From assembly GCA_022575985.1 (NCBI GenBank), contig JAKSXM010000238.1, positions 13,038,001-13,102,000 on the forward strand: a stretch of 64,000 bases of DNA, given 5' to 3'. The notes below the pieces were generated by a model. That model was not told the DNA's origin. It saw only the letters and a program-made list of their open reading frames with translations, and searched no databases. The DNA comes from Anagrus nilaparvatae (Eukaryota > Arthropoda > Insecta > Hymenoptera > Mymaridae). The position numbers were made by a program, and so were the translations under genes. Below, in pieces: positions 12,793 to 24,690 of this stretch (position 1 is its first letter; every line of letters begins with the position of its first letter).

Positions 12793-15700
12793 TTTATCTC
12801 TTTTCTTTAAACTAAATTAAAATTAGTTGACGCCCTAGTCGGCCCAAAATGGCCGTATGCGGGTGTGGCAGAATTCACTCCAAAATCTATAAAGTATTAT
12901 ATTTACATGTAAGTAACCACAGAATTTCTTGATTTTTATAAATGAATTTGATGACTAAAATAAACTTAGTTAACAATCCCATAAAAATACTTACTTATTT
13001 AATATTTCCACACAATATCAGAAAATTATAAAGCTTCTTCCTTTTATCGTAAACTGTAAAATTTCACAAGCGATACTGCCGACATGACGTCATGTTCCAA
13101 TAATACCGCAAATTCTTGCAGCGCTCGACAACCAGAGTGCGCTTTTGTCGCAAAAATGACTCCGGTATCGGTATAAAAAACATAAAAAAAAACTCGATCA
13201 GTACTCTCTGTGTGCTGATGGTTCATGTACTTATTTGTTTTGCTGCAAAAAAAGTTTTAGAAGCAATAACAATAAATTGTGGTCTTATTATCAGTAACAT
13301 CAGTTGTGTTTTGTGCCAAATAAGGTTTAATCAAATCACTACAGTGAAAAATGGATTTTAAGAAAAATATCATCTTTTGTTTGTTTCTATTTTTAAATGG
13401 AGTGAATACCAATTAATTAAGATCTTTTACAAATATTTTAATTAAAAAACTATTCTCATAAATGAACATGAAATTGCAAACACATCAATTCAATTGAAAA
13501 AAAAAAAGAAAAAAAAAGGCAATGCGCGAGTGCATCAAAGGATTATTAAAATCTGATCTTAATAAAAAAAAGATTAATATCGTCATGACAAAAATATTTA
13601 AAAAATGTGTAAGTTGAATAAAAAACGATGAACCGTTATTCTAATTTTTAGGTACGTTTATTGACTAACAATTAATATATTTTAATTTGATGCATGAACA
13701 TTTATTACTTTCTTTTTCTCTTTCAAAGGATAAAAAAAAAAAAAAAATTGGAGTTTGTTGTATTATTACGCTTATAAGTCGCCAGCTTATTTAACAATAA
13801 TATATTATATGTTGCGTGTGCATAATGCATGTGTATGTGTGTTTATAATATAAATCAATCAATGAGTTCATGTGTACAGTTAAAAAAAAAAAATATTATG
13901 ATTGAAAATTATTATAGGAAAATTTTTGCAAACATAAATAATTAATAAACTTATGCGTGCTTGTTTATACGTATAGAAACGTATAGGTTATGTAAAACTC
14001 TTTTGATAAAAAAGTCTTTATTTTTGAAAATTTAAAAATAACATTTTTTTATCAAAAAATAAAGAAAATATATAAATAAAACAGTAGTTGCATAAGTAAA
14101 AACGTTATGAATACATGAAAACTTTGATAAAAAGCACGTGTATGTGCAGATGATATTAATAATTTTATTTATATGTAAATATTTTTATTTGTCTGATGAG
14201 AAAAATATTTTTTTTTGTATATGACTGCTGGCGTTTAGTATATTTTAATAAAATGTATTAAAGTATACCTGTGATGCATTTTCGTCCTTGCTCTGAATCT
14301 ATATTTGTAAGCATCTCTTTTTTTTAATTCATTGAATTGTTAAAAAAAAATCCTATTAATTTAAAAAAAAAATAAAAATTTTTTTATTAAAAAATATTAT
14401 TGTAGTATAATTGCTGAGTAGGTATTAATATTATTCATGAATTTTTTTTTTTATTAATATTTGTGCTTGTCATTTTATTTTTCCTTTAGTAAGCAATTTG
14501 TTATTATTATACAAAAATTATATAATTTTTTAATGTACATAAAGACAATTTTGAAGCAATAGCTAATAATGAGTAGGAAAATTTTTTTTTATACCTACAA
14601 AATACAATTTATTCATGTATTTTAAGATAATTTTATGATTTTTAAATAAAAATATTTAGGTCTTTACCAATAAAATTGAAAGTTAAATTTGAAAGAGGAA
14701 ATTGAAAACGAAAGTGGTCCTTTTTTTGTACATAACATAACCTATATTTTTTGAATAGTACTACTGGCCCAAACTCCCCACTCAAAAATTTCATTGATTA
14801 GTTGCGCGGTCATTCACCCTTATCGAGTTAGAAACTAGAAACGTTGACCCAACATACAACCTGTTTGTTTTTATTTGACATAGAAATAAAGGGCAACCAA
14901 AAAATAGACACTTTTGAACTTTCTCTTCTCATTCATCGACTTGAATATAAAATATTCAAAAAATTAATATGCCATAAATGCAACAAATGCTTGTTTAAAT
15001 AATTCATTTAATAAAATACTTTCTAAATAAAAAAAATTATTGTAATGAATATAAAAGATTTATTAGTAGGTCAAGATTTTAATTAAAATTGGCAATTGTT
15101 TTTATTATATTTGAATAAAATTATTCTTACAAGTCCTTTTTTTTTTTGACTTATATAACATCTTTATTTTATTATAAGGTCATAAAAAATAAAAGACTAT
15201 GCTATTAATTTTTCCTGTGCAAATTTTCAAGGAAATTTTTTAGTGTCTTATTAAACGTTTTGCTGTATACATCCTTTTTTTTCTACTCTTCTGAAGGTAA
15301 ATTTTATTTTGGGTATTTCAGTTTTAGAAAAAAATTCTCAAAATTTTGTGTACTAAAATAACTACTTGGGTTTTTTCTTTTGATCTACAGCAATAACCAT
15401 TAATTTTTAGTATCCAAAATGATGTATAAAAAAAGTTAAAAGTTTAGTGACCTTCTCTCTTAAGCGACTATTCAATTAAAAAAAAAGAAAATCACTTGCC
15501 AATTAAATCTAGAGCTATATATAAAATGATTAATTCATAGAATCAATTAAAATAAAAAATTATAAAATCTTGGTAAAGAATCAATTTTTTGCATATTTAT
15601 AAATTTAAATAAATTTTGACAAATTTTCTAACAAGGGCTTTTAGAATTATAATTTAGCCAAAAACGAGGCCAAAAAAAACAAAATTTAATTAAATTTTTA

Positions 15701-15926
15701 TCATAAATTACGTATTTTAAAAAATATCTAATCTTTTTTACAATTAAATTAAACACAATAATTTAAAGTAATAAAAAAAAACTTATGATTTATATCTCAA
15801 ATTAAAAACTCATATAATAATTAACAATAATAATTTTTTTTTTTATGTAACTGAAATAAGTATAATTAACTCTTTAACTCTTTAAAATAAAATTTATTTC
15901 TCATAATTTATTTATTTATTTTTTAG
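12793..15926. other. Intergenic: 5' flank of alpha-spectrin and 5' flank/intron of Orai
   Basis: About 3.1 kb of AT-rich sequence with poly(A), poly(T) and short dinucleotide runs. The part near 12800-13250 is less AT-rich and should contain the alpha-spectrin 5' UTR and promoter. An AG acceptor at 15925-15926 shows that an Orai 5' exon must lie somewhere upstream, but I could not place it. No other gene seen. Confidence 0.4.
13082..13095. promoter_or_regulatory. Perfect 14-bp palindrome containing a CRE (TGACGTCA)
   Basis: ACATGACGTCATGT is its own reverse complement and contains the consensus CREB/ATF site. It lies about 290 bases upstream of the alpha-spectrin ATG in a less AT-rich patch that looks like a promoter region. 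A function is inferred only from motif and place. Confidence 0.25.
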
Positions 15927-15958
15927 TACAAGAAAAAGATAGACGTAATTCCGCCCTA

Positions 15959-17516
15959 ATGTCTGTATGGTCAACAAGTACAGGTCGTAATAGTTTATAT
16001 ACAAAAGAAATTGGACGTCAACAAAAATATCATCAACCATCAGTAAATCCAAATTCAATAACCCCAAACCATCATCACAATCATTATTTGCATGGACTTG
16101 ATGGACACTGTTTTGATAAAAGATTTCATCCATATCAGGTAAAATTTTTAATATTTTCAATTTTTTTTTTTTTGACTTTATTTTTGTAATTTTTTCTCTA
16201 TATGTCTTTTTTATTTTGCACGTTTAAATTAACGCTTAAGAGAGAGAAATAAATATCACCTTTTTTTAAAGCACCTCTCTGGTTTACTTTACACCCTCTA
16301 CGGGATACTTGCAAGCTCTTCTCTCTTGGCACTGACAAAAATTATAAAATAGTTGGTATGTTTTTCTTTACTATTAAAACACTTCTCACATTTATATTTT
16401 ATCATATTATTTCTTTTTCTCTCTTAGAATTCAACTTTTTTTTTTTTTTTTTATTCTGATTCATTAATTTTTTTATTATGTATTTTAATTTAGCAGGCCT
16501 TGTTACATGTTATAAAGTCTATAAAGTCTACTTTTTTTATTTATAATCAATGTCAATTATTTTTTTAATATATATTTTGTTTTAATAATATGCAAACAGG
16601 ATGTTACACATTTTTTTGATGGTTGCACGCGAAAATATACATTTTTTATATTTTTGCACGTTTTTTTTTGAGCATGTCAAATTATTTATTTACTTAAACT
16701 CTTTTGATCTACATATTTTTTTCAAAATAAATATTTTAATCATACAAAAAATTTTTTTATTTTTACTTTTTTTTAAAAATAACATTTACTTTGTAGCAAA
16801 AAATGTCTCAAGCCGGTGATGATCTGCACACACCAGGTCATTTGGCTTGGAAAAAGCTCCAGCTCAGTAGAGCTAAATTAAAGGCATCAAGTAAGACTTC
16901 TGCGTTGCTCTCTGGATTTGCCATGGTAAATGACTTTACACTTAATCTAAATTAGTAAAAAATTAATTAAATTAAATATTTTTAGGTTGCCATGGTGGAA
17001 GTACAATTAAATCAAGATACAACAGTTCCTAAAGAAATGTTAGTACTTTTTGCAATATGTACAACGTTATTAGTTGCAGTTCACATGCTCGCATTAATGA
17101 TATCAACTTGTATATTACCAAATATTGAAGCAGTATGTAATTTACATAGTATAAGTTTAGTACATGAATCACCACACGAAAGATTACATTGGTACATTGA
17201 AGTAGCCTGGGCATTTTCAACTTTACTTGGTTTAATATTATTTTTAATAGAGATAGCGATATTATGTTGGGTTAAATTTTATGACATATCAAAAACAGCT
17301 GCTTGGTCAGCATGTATTGTTCTTATACCAGTGTTAATTATATTTTTAATATTCGCAATACATTTTTATAGAAGTTTAGTTACACATAAATACGAAGTTA
17401 CTGTATCGGGTATTAGAGAACTCGAATTATTAAAAGAGCAAATTGAACAATCAGCTGATGCAGAAGCTAGAAATGGTGGTAACTCTACATTTCATGGTAG
17501 TGTACAAATTGTGTGA
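15959..17516 (+). CDS. Orai: Calcium release-activated calcium channel protein (Orai), long and short forms
   Basis: Pore subunit of store-operated calcium entry, gated by STIM. Coding exons: 15927/15959-16138, 16797-16925, 16986-17516. The long form from ATG 15959 is 279 aa. A short form from ATG 16803 in the second exon is 217 aa and matches the start of fly Orai (MSQ-GDDLH). In the short form the selectivity-filter glutamate is E46 (MVEVQL, human E106), and K31 takes the place of human R91, 15 residues earlier as expected. Four membrane helices follow, then the cytosolic helix [11 protein letters not shown] used for STIM binding. The long N-terminal segment is basic and His-rich ([10 protein letters not shown]). 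The frame is open upstream of 15959 back to the acceptor, so the true long start may lie in an unseen exon. No lesions in the conserved core. Confidence 0.93.
16139..16796 (+). other. Orai: Orai intron 1
   Basis: 658 bases between a CAG|GTAAAA donor and a TTTGTAG acceptor. T-rich. The internal ATG used by the short form is just past its 3' end. It may hold the short-form promoter, but no clear element is visible. Confidence 0.6.
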
Positions 17517-19494
17517 TTTATTTTGTCTTAAAAAGACATTAAATAATTGTACATATTTTTTCAATTGTAAATAATCCGTCCTTTTGTTTAAAAAAAATTA
17601 ATTTCATGATAAAAATGATTTTTTGTATATGCGTATACATTTAATATCTTATGTAGTTTTTTTATAAAAGAATCTCATTTAATTCTATTAAAAAATTTAA
17701 TCTTATATGATTAAATTTACTGTACTTTACTATCTAGGGCAAGAATAGCCTATTTTCTTAGGGAGGCGGCTTTTTGCCTATTATATGTAACAAAACTGTG
17801 TTTTAAGCAAGGGACAAAAATGGTTTTCGATTTTTGCATTCTGTTAGGACTCGCTCGTGCATACGATTGCATGCAAAGCCAAAACTAATATTTTGTCCCT
17901 TGTTTAAAAAATAGCTATTTTATTACCAAAGTTATGTTTTAAAATAAAGTCATTGAAAATGTGACCTCTTTAATTATTAAAAAAAGGTTCTTATGTATTT
18001 TTCCCTTATCACGAAAATTGCTTAAAATCAATTGCAAATTATATATATTGATGAAAAAACATGTAAAAGTATATATAAAGATTTATAATTTTTTGTTTGT
18101 TTAATGCATATCAAATGCACGTACTCGCAGGCAGACCCTGGGGTCTATGGGACAAGGTCCCCGTGAGAGTTTGGGGCCAAAGCCCTCGCAGAAAGACAGA
18201 AATATTTAGGATTCATTTAATTAACATATAATTTATATATTATGAATTTTAATATTTTTGATTATTAAGGGGGCGGGGGTTAAAAAGTGGTGGAGGGTTT
18301 TTGAGTATTTTTTCCTCGATAAAATAATATGTTAAATAAATTATATTTAGTTATTTTGAAACATTTGGTGGTAATTTTAAGCGATTTTCGTAATGGGAAA
18401 AATGCATAATAAGTACCAAATAAACATTCCTTTAAAAGCTGTACTTATTTAAGTATATTTAGAAATAAAAATTATATTTTATGAGTACTTGTTCAAATAG
18501 TATTAGAAATTAATCTTTATTATCTTGCTATTTAGACGTTTTAAGTTATGAAATAAAAAAATAATTACATTGTTATTCAATATTAAATAATTAAAAATAA
18601 AACTTTTTTAAAACTTTGAACAATACTTTTATTGTCTCATGGTCTCTATACTTGAATAAAACTAATGCATATTTATTGATTAATTTTTATTAACAAATTT
18701 CAGAATTAACATGAAATGAACAATAATTAAAATTGACGTTTAATAACAGATTAACTATTGCTAAAAGTGTAATAATTTTCATAAATAACTAAATTGAACC
18801 AGCATTTATTTCTATTTTATATTTTTATATATATTTACATAAATTATTAATAATTCAAATAATTATTTTAATGCTTCGTAAGTTAAGTTGTAAGAATCAG
18901 ATTATGCTTGATTATTTGATTTAAAATTATTGATTAATTTTTATAAGTACTTTAGGAATTTGGTTAACATAAAGAATTCAAAATTTTTTAATTAATTATA
19001 AAATGGATTTATTTATTCTGGTAAAATTTGATAATATTAATAATTAAATTTGTATTGTACATGCTTCTCACTATTTTAGTACAAGTCAATTATTCCAACT
19101 ACTCAACATCGTTTTTAGTTTTTTTTTAAAGTTATGAACCCATCAATTAAATACTTCGTGACAGGAAGGTTTTCTGTCACATTAATAAAAATTTAAAATA
19201 AAATTAATTTTTAAATTTTAGATTTTTAAGCGCTGTTTTTAGCAATTATCCCTTTTATTCCTTCTGAAAGTTTTCGATTTCGGACTTTAGTAGAGAGGAA
19301 CTAAAATCGAACCACATCAGTGCATGCTTGGTCACGAGCCGCAATACATGCTTTTGTTATAAGCTCTCTGTGTTTTTGTTAAAAAATGGCTTTTATTCAC
19401 TATTTTTAGTTTGAATATCAGTCAAAAATATAATTTTTTTAGATTGCGATTTTTGTGAACATTAAATTCAAATTTACCAAGGCTTGCTATATCA
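17517..19494. other. Orai 3' UTR and repeat-rich intergenic DNA
   Basis: The 3' UTR of Orai begins here. Beyond it lies AT-rich DNA with a few less AT-rich islands (about 17750-17880, 18115-18200, 18265-18310, 19250-19370) that look like worn mobile-element remnants but carry no recognisable protein. One small inverted-repeat pair is listed separately. Confidence 0.35.
17802..17908. repeat. Short inverted repeat, possible MITE remnant
   Basis: Eighteen-base arms at 17802-17819 and 17891-17908 match in inverted orientation with one mismatch (core CAAGGGACAAAA), about 70 bases apart. I see no clear target duplication. Confidence 0.4.
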
Positions 19495-21060
19495 CAAAAA
19501 TTGACAACCAAAAAGCGTTTCACCAAATTGAGATTGACGAGGAATACCGAGATATTACGGCTTTCGCAGTTTTTGTTATTTTTCAATAAAATACAACCTT
19601 ACCAAGGCACCTGTTTTAATAAGACCCCATTTTTCGGAAAGATTTTATTTGCAATGCGATGCTAGTGATCAGGCAATCGGGATATTTGACATCGACAAAA
19701 CGTAAGTGGACTACTACGGAAGAAGAATGCCTTGCTGTCCTTTGGGGAATTAGGAAATTACGCCCTTACGTCGAATGTTATGAATTTACGGTCATTACCG
19801 ACTATTCAAATCTCAATGGCTTAAAAACATTAAGGACCCTACAGGCAAATTAGGTCGTTGGGCTTTGGAACTTTTGGCATATCAACCCGAAATCGTACAT
19901 AGAGCCGGAATGGATCATCATGTAGCCGATGCTCTCTCTCGATCTTTTGAAAATCAGGTTGCTTCTTTGGTTGATAATCCCGTTCAGCATCCTTGGTACC
20001 AGAATAAAATGAATTTAGTCAAATCCCACCCTGACAAGTACCCAGACTGGCAAATAAAAGATAATAAGTTTTACTTTCATAAACCACATCCCTGGATAGA
20101 CCCACTTATGAAAGATTTGGATAGTTGGAAACTTGTCTTACCACATAAAAGGACAAGAGATATAATCTCTGAATGTCACGAGCCTCCACAGTCTGGTTAC
20201 TTAGGTCGGGATAAAATTTTAGTACTAGTTTCAAGGCATTATTACTGGCCTGGCATGTCTGTTGATGTAGCGCGATACGTAGAAAATTGTAAAATCTGCC
20301 AGGAAAGTAAAGTGCCGAGAACTGGTCCTACTGGAGTTATGGGAATACGTGAACAAAATGAACCCTGGAGTATTATAGCTACGGATATAATGGGCCCATT
20401 GCCTTTAACTAAAAATAGGTTTCAGCATGTCCTAGTTGTTCAGGACTTGTTCACAATATTCGTCATTACTAGGCCTCTACGGGTAGTTGATGGTCCCCGT
20501 ATCTGGAAAGTCCTTGAACAAGACGTATTTGCGGTATATGTATTTCCTTCCACGGTACATACGGATAATGATACGGAATTCCTAAATATGTATATTGACA
20601 GTCGTCTCGAAAGCTATGGCATAAAACACACCACAATACCAGCATATCACGCACAGGGGAATGCCGTGGAACGTGTGAATAGCCAGATTCGGCTCGTTTC
20701 TCGCCGTTTTTCTTGAATTATGGTAGGAATTTCTAACCTCCCATTTCATCAAAGCTGGCTGACATTTCAAGTCGCAAAAATGTCAACTTTGAACCAAATA
20801 AATAGGGGGACCGTATGGCACGGCTTGAAGCCTATCATGATCTGATAAAAAGATTTTTGTTTAAAGCCTCGGCTAGGCAGGCTAAAAATTACAATAAAGG
20901 CCGTAAGAAAGCCAAATTTAACGTGGGTGATCTATGTAGGGTAAAAGTTTCCCATCTCTTCAAAAATTAAGATTTTTGGCAAAATTAGTAAGACCTTTCT
21001 CTAAACCATACCGTATTATGGAAGTGACGACCCAAATCATCCCCTGCTCTCTCTTTAATA
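19495..21060 (+). mobile_element. Dead Ty3/gypsy pol fragment, copy 1 (RT scrap, RNase H, integrase)
   Basis: A worn reverse-transcriptase scrap (FHQIEIDEEYRD, about 19515-19555) is followed by an RNase H region (WTTTEEECLAVLWGIRK) and then integrase. The integrase keeps its HHCC zinc finger (H and H in SECHEPPQSG/SRHYYWPG, C and C in NCKICQ) and the D,D,E triad (ATDIMG, HTDND, NAVERVN). After 20716 the frame breaks, but C-terminal pol sequence (ARLEAYHDLIKRF ... FNVGDL) goes on to about 21050. A one-base frameshift near 19820 and a TGA at 20714-20716 are shared with copy 2. Most RT, the protease and gag are absent, so it is not functional. Confidence 0.85.
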
Positions 21061-21069
21061 TATAATATT

Positions 21070-21707
21070 TAGATCATTAACCTTTTTAGCATTAACTTCA
21101 CCCTTTTTGATTTTTTGGTTATAATTTCCGGTTTTATTAAGCCGGTGGCGCTCAACTTTATTTTGTAAATAATTTCTTATAAATAAATATAAATTCTTTT
21201 TGTTCTTTAATTAAATTTGCCTATTAAAATATTCATTTTTACCTCCCCTCCAAATACTTTATTTTTAGGGTCTTCTAGCAATAACAACGATAAAAGGTAG
21301 GTCTAATATGGCTGTTGTTGAACAGAATCGTAATGATGATATTTATTTAATTCCCGGCTTAAATATTTTTAAATTAAATTATTGGTCTCATATGACCCCT
21401 GTTATATTTTTGGCACCCCACGTTGGGCGCCAAAAATATGACCGGGGTCATATAAAAAATAAGAAAATAATAATAGGTTGAAAATTTAGAGAAAAATAAA
21501 AATTCTTAAATAAATTTTTAGAGCAACGAGCGGCGCTTTGAACCTACCAAGCTTCGCTCATTGCCGGCTACGTGACCGGATGTGACCCTGAAAATAAAAT
21601 ATTTTAAGGGGCGGTAAATAATTGTATAAACGAAGTTAACTAAACAATGATGATTTATTTAATTTATTAAAAATAAAAGATTTATTATATTACAAAATTA
21701 TGTTAAG
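21070..21707. mobile_element. Head-to-head LTR-like sequences joined at a palindromic PBS-like site, copy 1
   Basis: Downstream of the pol fragment lie two related but diverged LTR-like segments facing each other: one reads + (about 21090-21410), the other reads - (21707 down to 21433). Both show the same order of features (GGTGGCGCT-AAC, TTTTGTAA, a CCCCT stretch, AAATA-TTTATTTT-AGGGTC, TATGACC--). They meet in a 64-base imperfect palindrome at 21390-21453. On the - strand 21432-21416 reads TGGCGCCCAACGTGGGG, which matches a tRNA-Lys primer-binding site. The exact LTR ends are not defined. The - LTR is cut at 21707 by the non-LTR ORF. Confidence 0.6.
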
Positions 21708-23641
21708 TTTAAGCACTTTATCTTCCTTGCCGTAAGTGCCTCCCGATAACACTTACATGCTCCGCATCCTGGAAGGTGGTCGGTCTTGACCTTGTCAGCT
21801 CTTTCCCTGCAGAGGAAGCATTCTGCTTTTTCCACAGGACATTTTTCTGACTTGTGGCCTTGAACGCCACATTTAAAACAAGCAAATTTTCGGTCCATTC
21901 CCTTACATGACCACTGGTTGTGGCCGAAACCAAGACACTTAAAGCACCGTGTAACCTCGGCTCTTAAGCGCACTTGCCAATTAGACCAGCCATTATTTAG
22001 CCGGCCTTTTTTGGCCAATTTTAGTGCGGCGGCTTCTGGTAGGACTACGACCGCCATATCCGCCTTAGTGCCCTTAGCCTTGAAGATGGCGACTTTTATG
22101 TCGTCATCGTTCTGCAGCTTAGTTGCCTCCTTTATCACCTGCCTCACTTCGTCGCTACCAGTAGTACCATCTAGGCTTCTGATCTCCACGGTTAGGTGGG
22201 GAATCAGTTCCTTGACTGTACTTTCTGGGCCTGCGACCGTCTTCACAGCGTCTAATAGTTTTTGCCGGTCTTTCGACGAGCTCAGCTCTATTAGGACGCT
22301 GCCATCCTGGGTTTTCTGGATTCGGTGAACCTCAGTCCCCGAATCCTTTAGTTGGAAACCTCTTTTGATCTCCAGCAGGGCTGTTGCATAAGACTTCCCT
22401 TCAGGAGGCTTTATTATTAGAGCCTCCTTACGCTTAGAGATCCTTATGCGCCGGTTCTGGCGCTTCTTTCTCCTGCCTTTTTCTGTCGCCTCGGAAGGAG
22501 GAGATACGCCATCTCCTTCCTTCTTCTGCGGCTTTTTCTTTTTGCTTCTTTTATTCTCTGCCCCCTGCCGCAGGTTTGCTGCCGCTGCAGTTATTTTTGG
22601 CTGCTGCTTCTCCTGCTGCTTCTTCTGTTCCTGCTCTTGGTTTTTACGAGCCTCTGCCTCCTTTCTTTCAAACTCTTTTTTCTTTTTCTTCTTTTCCTTT
22701 TTTCTTTGACCTTTGCTTTTCACAGCGACGAAATCATCCTCGTCTGGAGGGGAGGTATCTGTAGCTACATCCTTTGGCTGCGTTTGCTGGCCAGAAACTA
22801 ACTGATTCACCTCCTGAACCATGTCTTTCGGAGGAGACATCACTGCATTAGCGAAGGTCTTCCTTAGAGGGAGTTCCGGGGACGTTTTCTGCGCCGGTCT
22901 CTTTTTTGTATTCTCCTTTCCGGGTGGGCTTCGGGACGCAGTCCGAGCCCTCTTCTTTCCTTTTCCAGTCATAGCCCCTGATGCTTCGTCTATAGGAATA
23001 TCGGGTTTTTGTTTTCCATTTAAAAGCTCCTGCTGCAGTTCAAAAATTGTCTTAAGCCTGGCTAAATATTTTTCAAACTCAGCTATGCCTTTTTTGACAG
23101 TCATATTACAGTTCTTCTGTACTTTGACTGAATCTCTCATCTGAGTAATATCTCTCTCCATGTTTGAGTGGATTTCAATGCACGCCTTGTTATAGTCCTT
23201 TGATTCTCGGAGATATCTTTCTATATTTTCTTTCCTCTTACCTTCGTCGTCAAGCCCAACTTCGCTAACATTAGGCAACGAATATGACCTCTGGTCCTTC
23301 AGAATAGAAGGCCGTATCAAGCTGTTGCTTGAACCTTTTTGGGCGCCACATTTTGCGCATATGTCACCTTCCATTGAGGATTTGCGGGAGGAATCCTCGA
23401 CCTCTAGCCTAGTTAAGACTACCTTTGCCGTCTTTTTTTCAGCAGTAATTAGAGCTAGATGTTGTTGCTCTGTGGGTGTGGTGTTCTGCCCTTGCTGCTG
23501 AGAAATGCTAAATTGGAGACCCCCAGAATCCATGTCTCCGGCTCTGACCATCAAGGCTTTCACTTGATCGGAATCAGAGGTTGAATTATCCTCTGTAAGA
23601 GGGGTATCAACCTGGGGTAATTCACTGTATTTATTTAGCAT
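21698..23641 (-). CDS. R1-clade non-LTR retrotransposon ORF1 (gag-like, CCHC knuckles), 647 aa
   Basis: An intact ORF1 protein that would bind element RNA in the ribonucleoprotein particle. The N-terminal part has a helical/coiled segment (about residues 130-210), then a long Lys/Gln/Glu-rich tract, then a conserved gag-like domain, and three C-terminal zinc knuckles: CFKCLGFGHNQWSC, CFKCGVQGHKSEKC and a variant third beginning CFLC. This three-knuckle end is typical of R1/Loa/Jockey-type ORF1. Base composition is clearly less AT-rich than the host DNA. The last codons and stop lie in sequence shared with the LTR-like segment (21698-21707), so the stop may be borrowed. No ORF2 follows on this strand. 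The long open frame suggests a fairly recent insertion. Confidence 0.85.
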   Translation of the reverse strand: MLNKYSELPQVDTPLTEDNSTSDSDQVKALMVRAGDMDSGGLQFSISQQQGQNTTPTEQQHLALITAEKKTAKVVLTRLEVEDSSRKSSMEGDICAKCGAQKGSSNSLIRPSILKDQRSYSLPNVSEVGLDDEGKRKENIERYLRESKDYNKACIEIHSNMERDITQMRDSVKVQKNCNMTVKKGIAEFEKYLARLKTIFELQQELLNGKQKPDIPIDEASGAMTGKGKKRARTASRSPPGKENTKKRPAQKTSPELPLRKTFANAVMSPPKDMVQEVNQLVSGQQTQPKDVATDTSPPDEDDFVAVKSKGQRKKEKKKKKKEFERKEAEARKNQEQEQKKQQEKQQPKITAAAANLRQGAENKRSKKKKPQKKEGDGVSPPSEATEKGRRKKRQNRRIRISKRKEALIIKPPEGKSYATALLEIKRGFQLKDSGTEVHRIQKTQDGSVLIELSSSKDRQKLLDAVKTVAGPESTVKELIPHLTVEIRSLDGTTGSDEVRQVIKEATKLQNDDDIKVAIFKAKGTKADMAVVVLPEAAALKLAKKGRLNNGWSNWQVRLRAEVTRCFKCLGFGHNQWSCKGMDRKFACFKCGVQGHKSEKCPVEKAECFLCRERADKVKTDHLPGCGACKCYREALTARKIKCLNLT

Positions 23642-24690
23642 TGTTCATAAAATAAGCCTGTGTCCCTGGACAAAGGGCCCTTAGTTGGGTAAGAGTACCC
23701 TTCAGAGTATTATTGAAGGATTTACGTTAGTCGCTGACAGAGGGTATCTATCAGCTTCCAGCGTCCATCCAGTAATAATAGTCCTACAGATCGGGGGGTT
23801 TTCACCACCATGTCTGATGACATCACATACGATTATTAATCCGGCATGTAACAGACTTCGATTGAGAGGCGGTGACGCGAGGGAACACCAATCCTCAATC
23901 TAACAGGTGAAGTGTTTCCACCTCTATGTTTGCTACCATTCCACAATGTTTTATACCTGTCATGGAACAGGTCAGGCATCTACCAGTGGAATCATGAGGG
24001 CTGATGTCAGATTTTACTCTGGAACCAGACGGCATTGATTCCATAGATAGATCCCCTACAGAATGGAGGATTGCTCCTCCTTGTCTGATGACAATGCCAC
24101 TTCCCAATAACCCAATAACCCATCACCTTCACACATTACTAAACCAGAAAATACAACCTGCAGTCATGATTTAGCGGGACTCGCGACTACCTTTAATCGA
24201 CTACGTCGCTGTGCTCGAGGCAGAATTCTACCATGCTAAGATCCAATACGTCAGGTCTAAGGCAACCCTGTATGTGGCTTATATCGCACTTAGGTTGGAG
24301 AAAACCTTGGAGCCCCTTTAATATGCCTCTTCCTCAAGGATAGTTTAAGGATAGCAGTCTGCGGCTGCATGCTTGTCAAGAATGCTCGAGGGAAAGACAA
24401 GGCATAAGACCCGGTTTATAGGGCAGCCTCAGTTATTCAAGAACCACTTATAAACAAACTATGAGCAGTCTGCGGCATTCCTAACGTGCTCACATGGGAT
24501 AAAGCATAGAGCATGTCCCCGGAGAAATGCAAGGCATGAGACCCGATTTATAGGGCAGCCTCAGTTGTTCCAGAGAGCTATATCCTATATCCTTGATTCT
24601 AGTTCAACCTTGAAAAAGGCGGCCTGAACCACCCTCCTCCTTCCTCAGCCTTATGAGGCTCCGGGCTTGGGACCGGTACAGCGGAGTTAA
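23642..24690 (-). mobile_element. 5' UTR region of the same non-LTR element, with internal repeats
   Basis: Upstream of the ORF1 ATG on the - strand, without a convincing ORF and of the same lower AT content as ORF1. It contains imperfect repeats: a block around 24348-24445 recurs at about 24462-24572 (GGGCAGCCTCAG is shared), and blocks ending TGTCTGATGACA recur near 23783-23825 and 24053-24093. Repeated 5' UTR units are common promoters in non-LTR elements. That role here is inference. Confidence 0.55.

Noticed and set aside
20469..20770. - strand frames over the integrase region (and their mirror at 36130-36431)
   Set aside because: Antisense shadows of pol; they appear in both copies only because the copies are near identical.
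22446..22764. Overlapping + strand frames rich in Phe/Ser/Cys opposite the ORF1 gene
   Set aside because: Antisense to the Lys/Glu-rich tract of the non-LTR ORF1; composition follows from the complementary strand.
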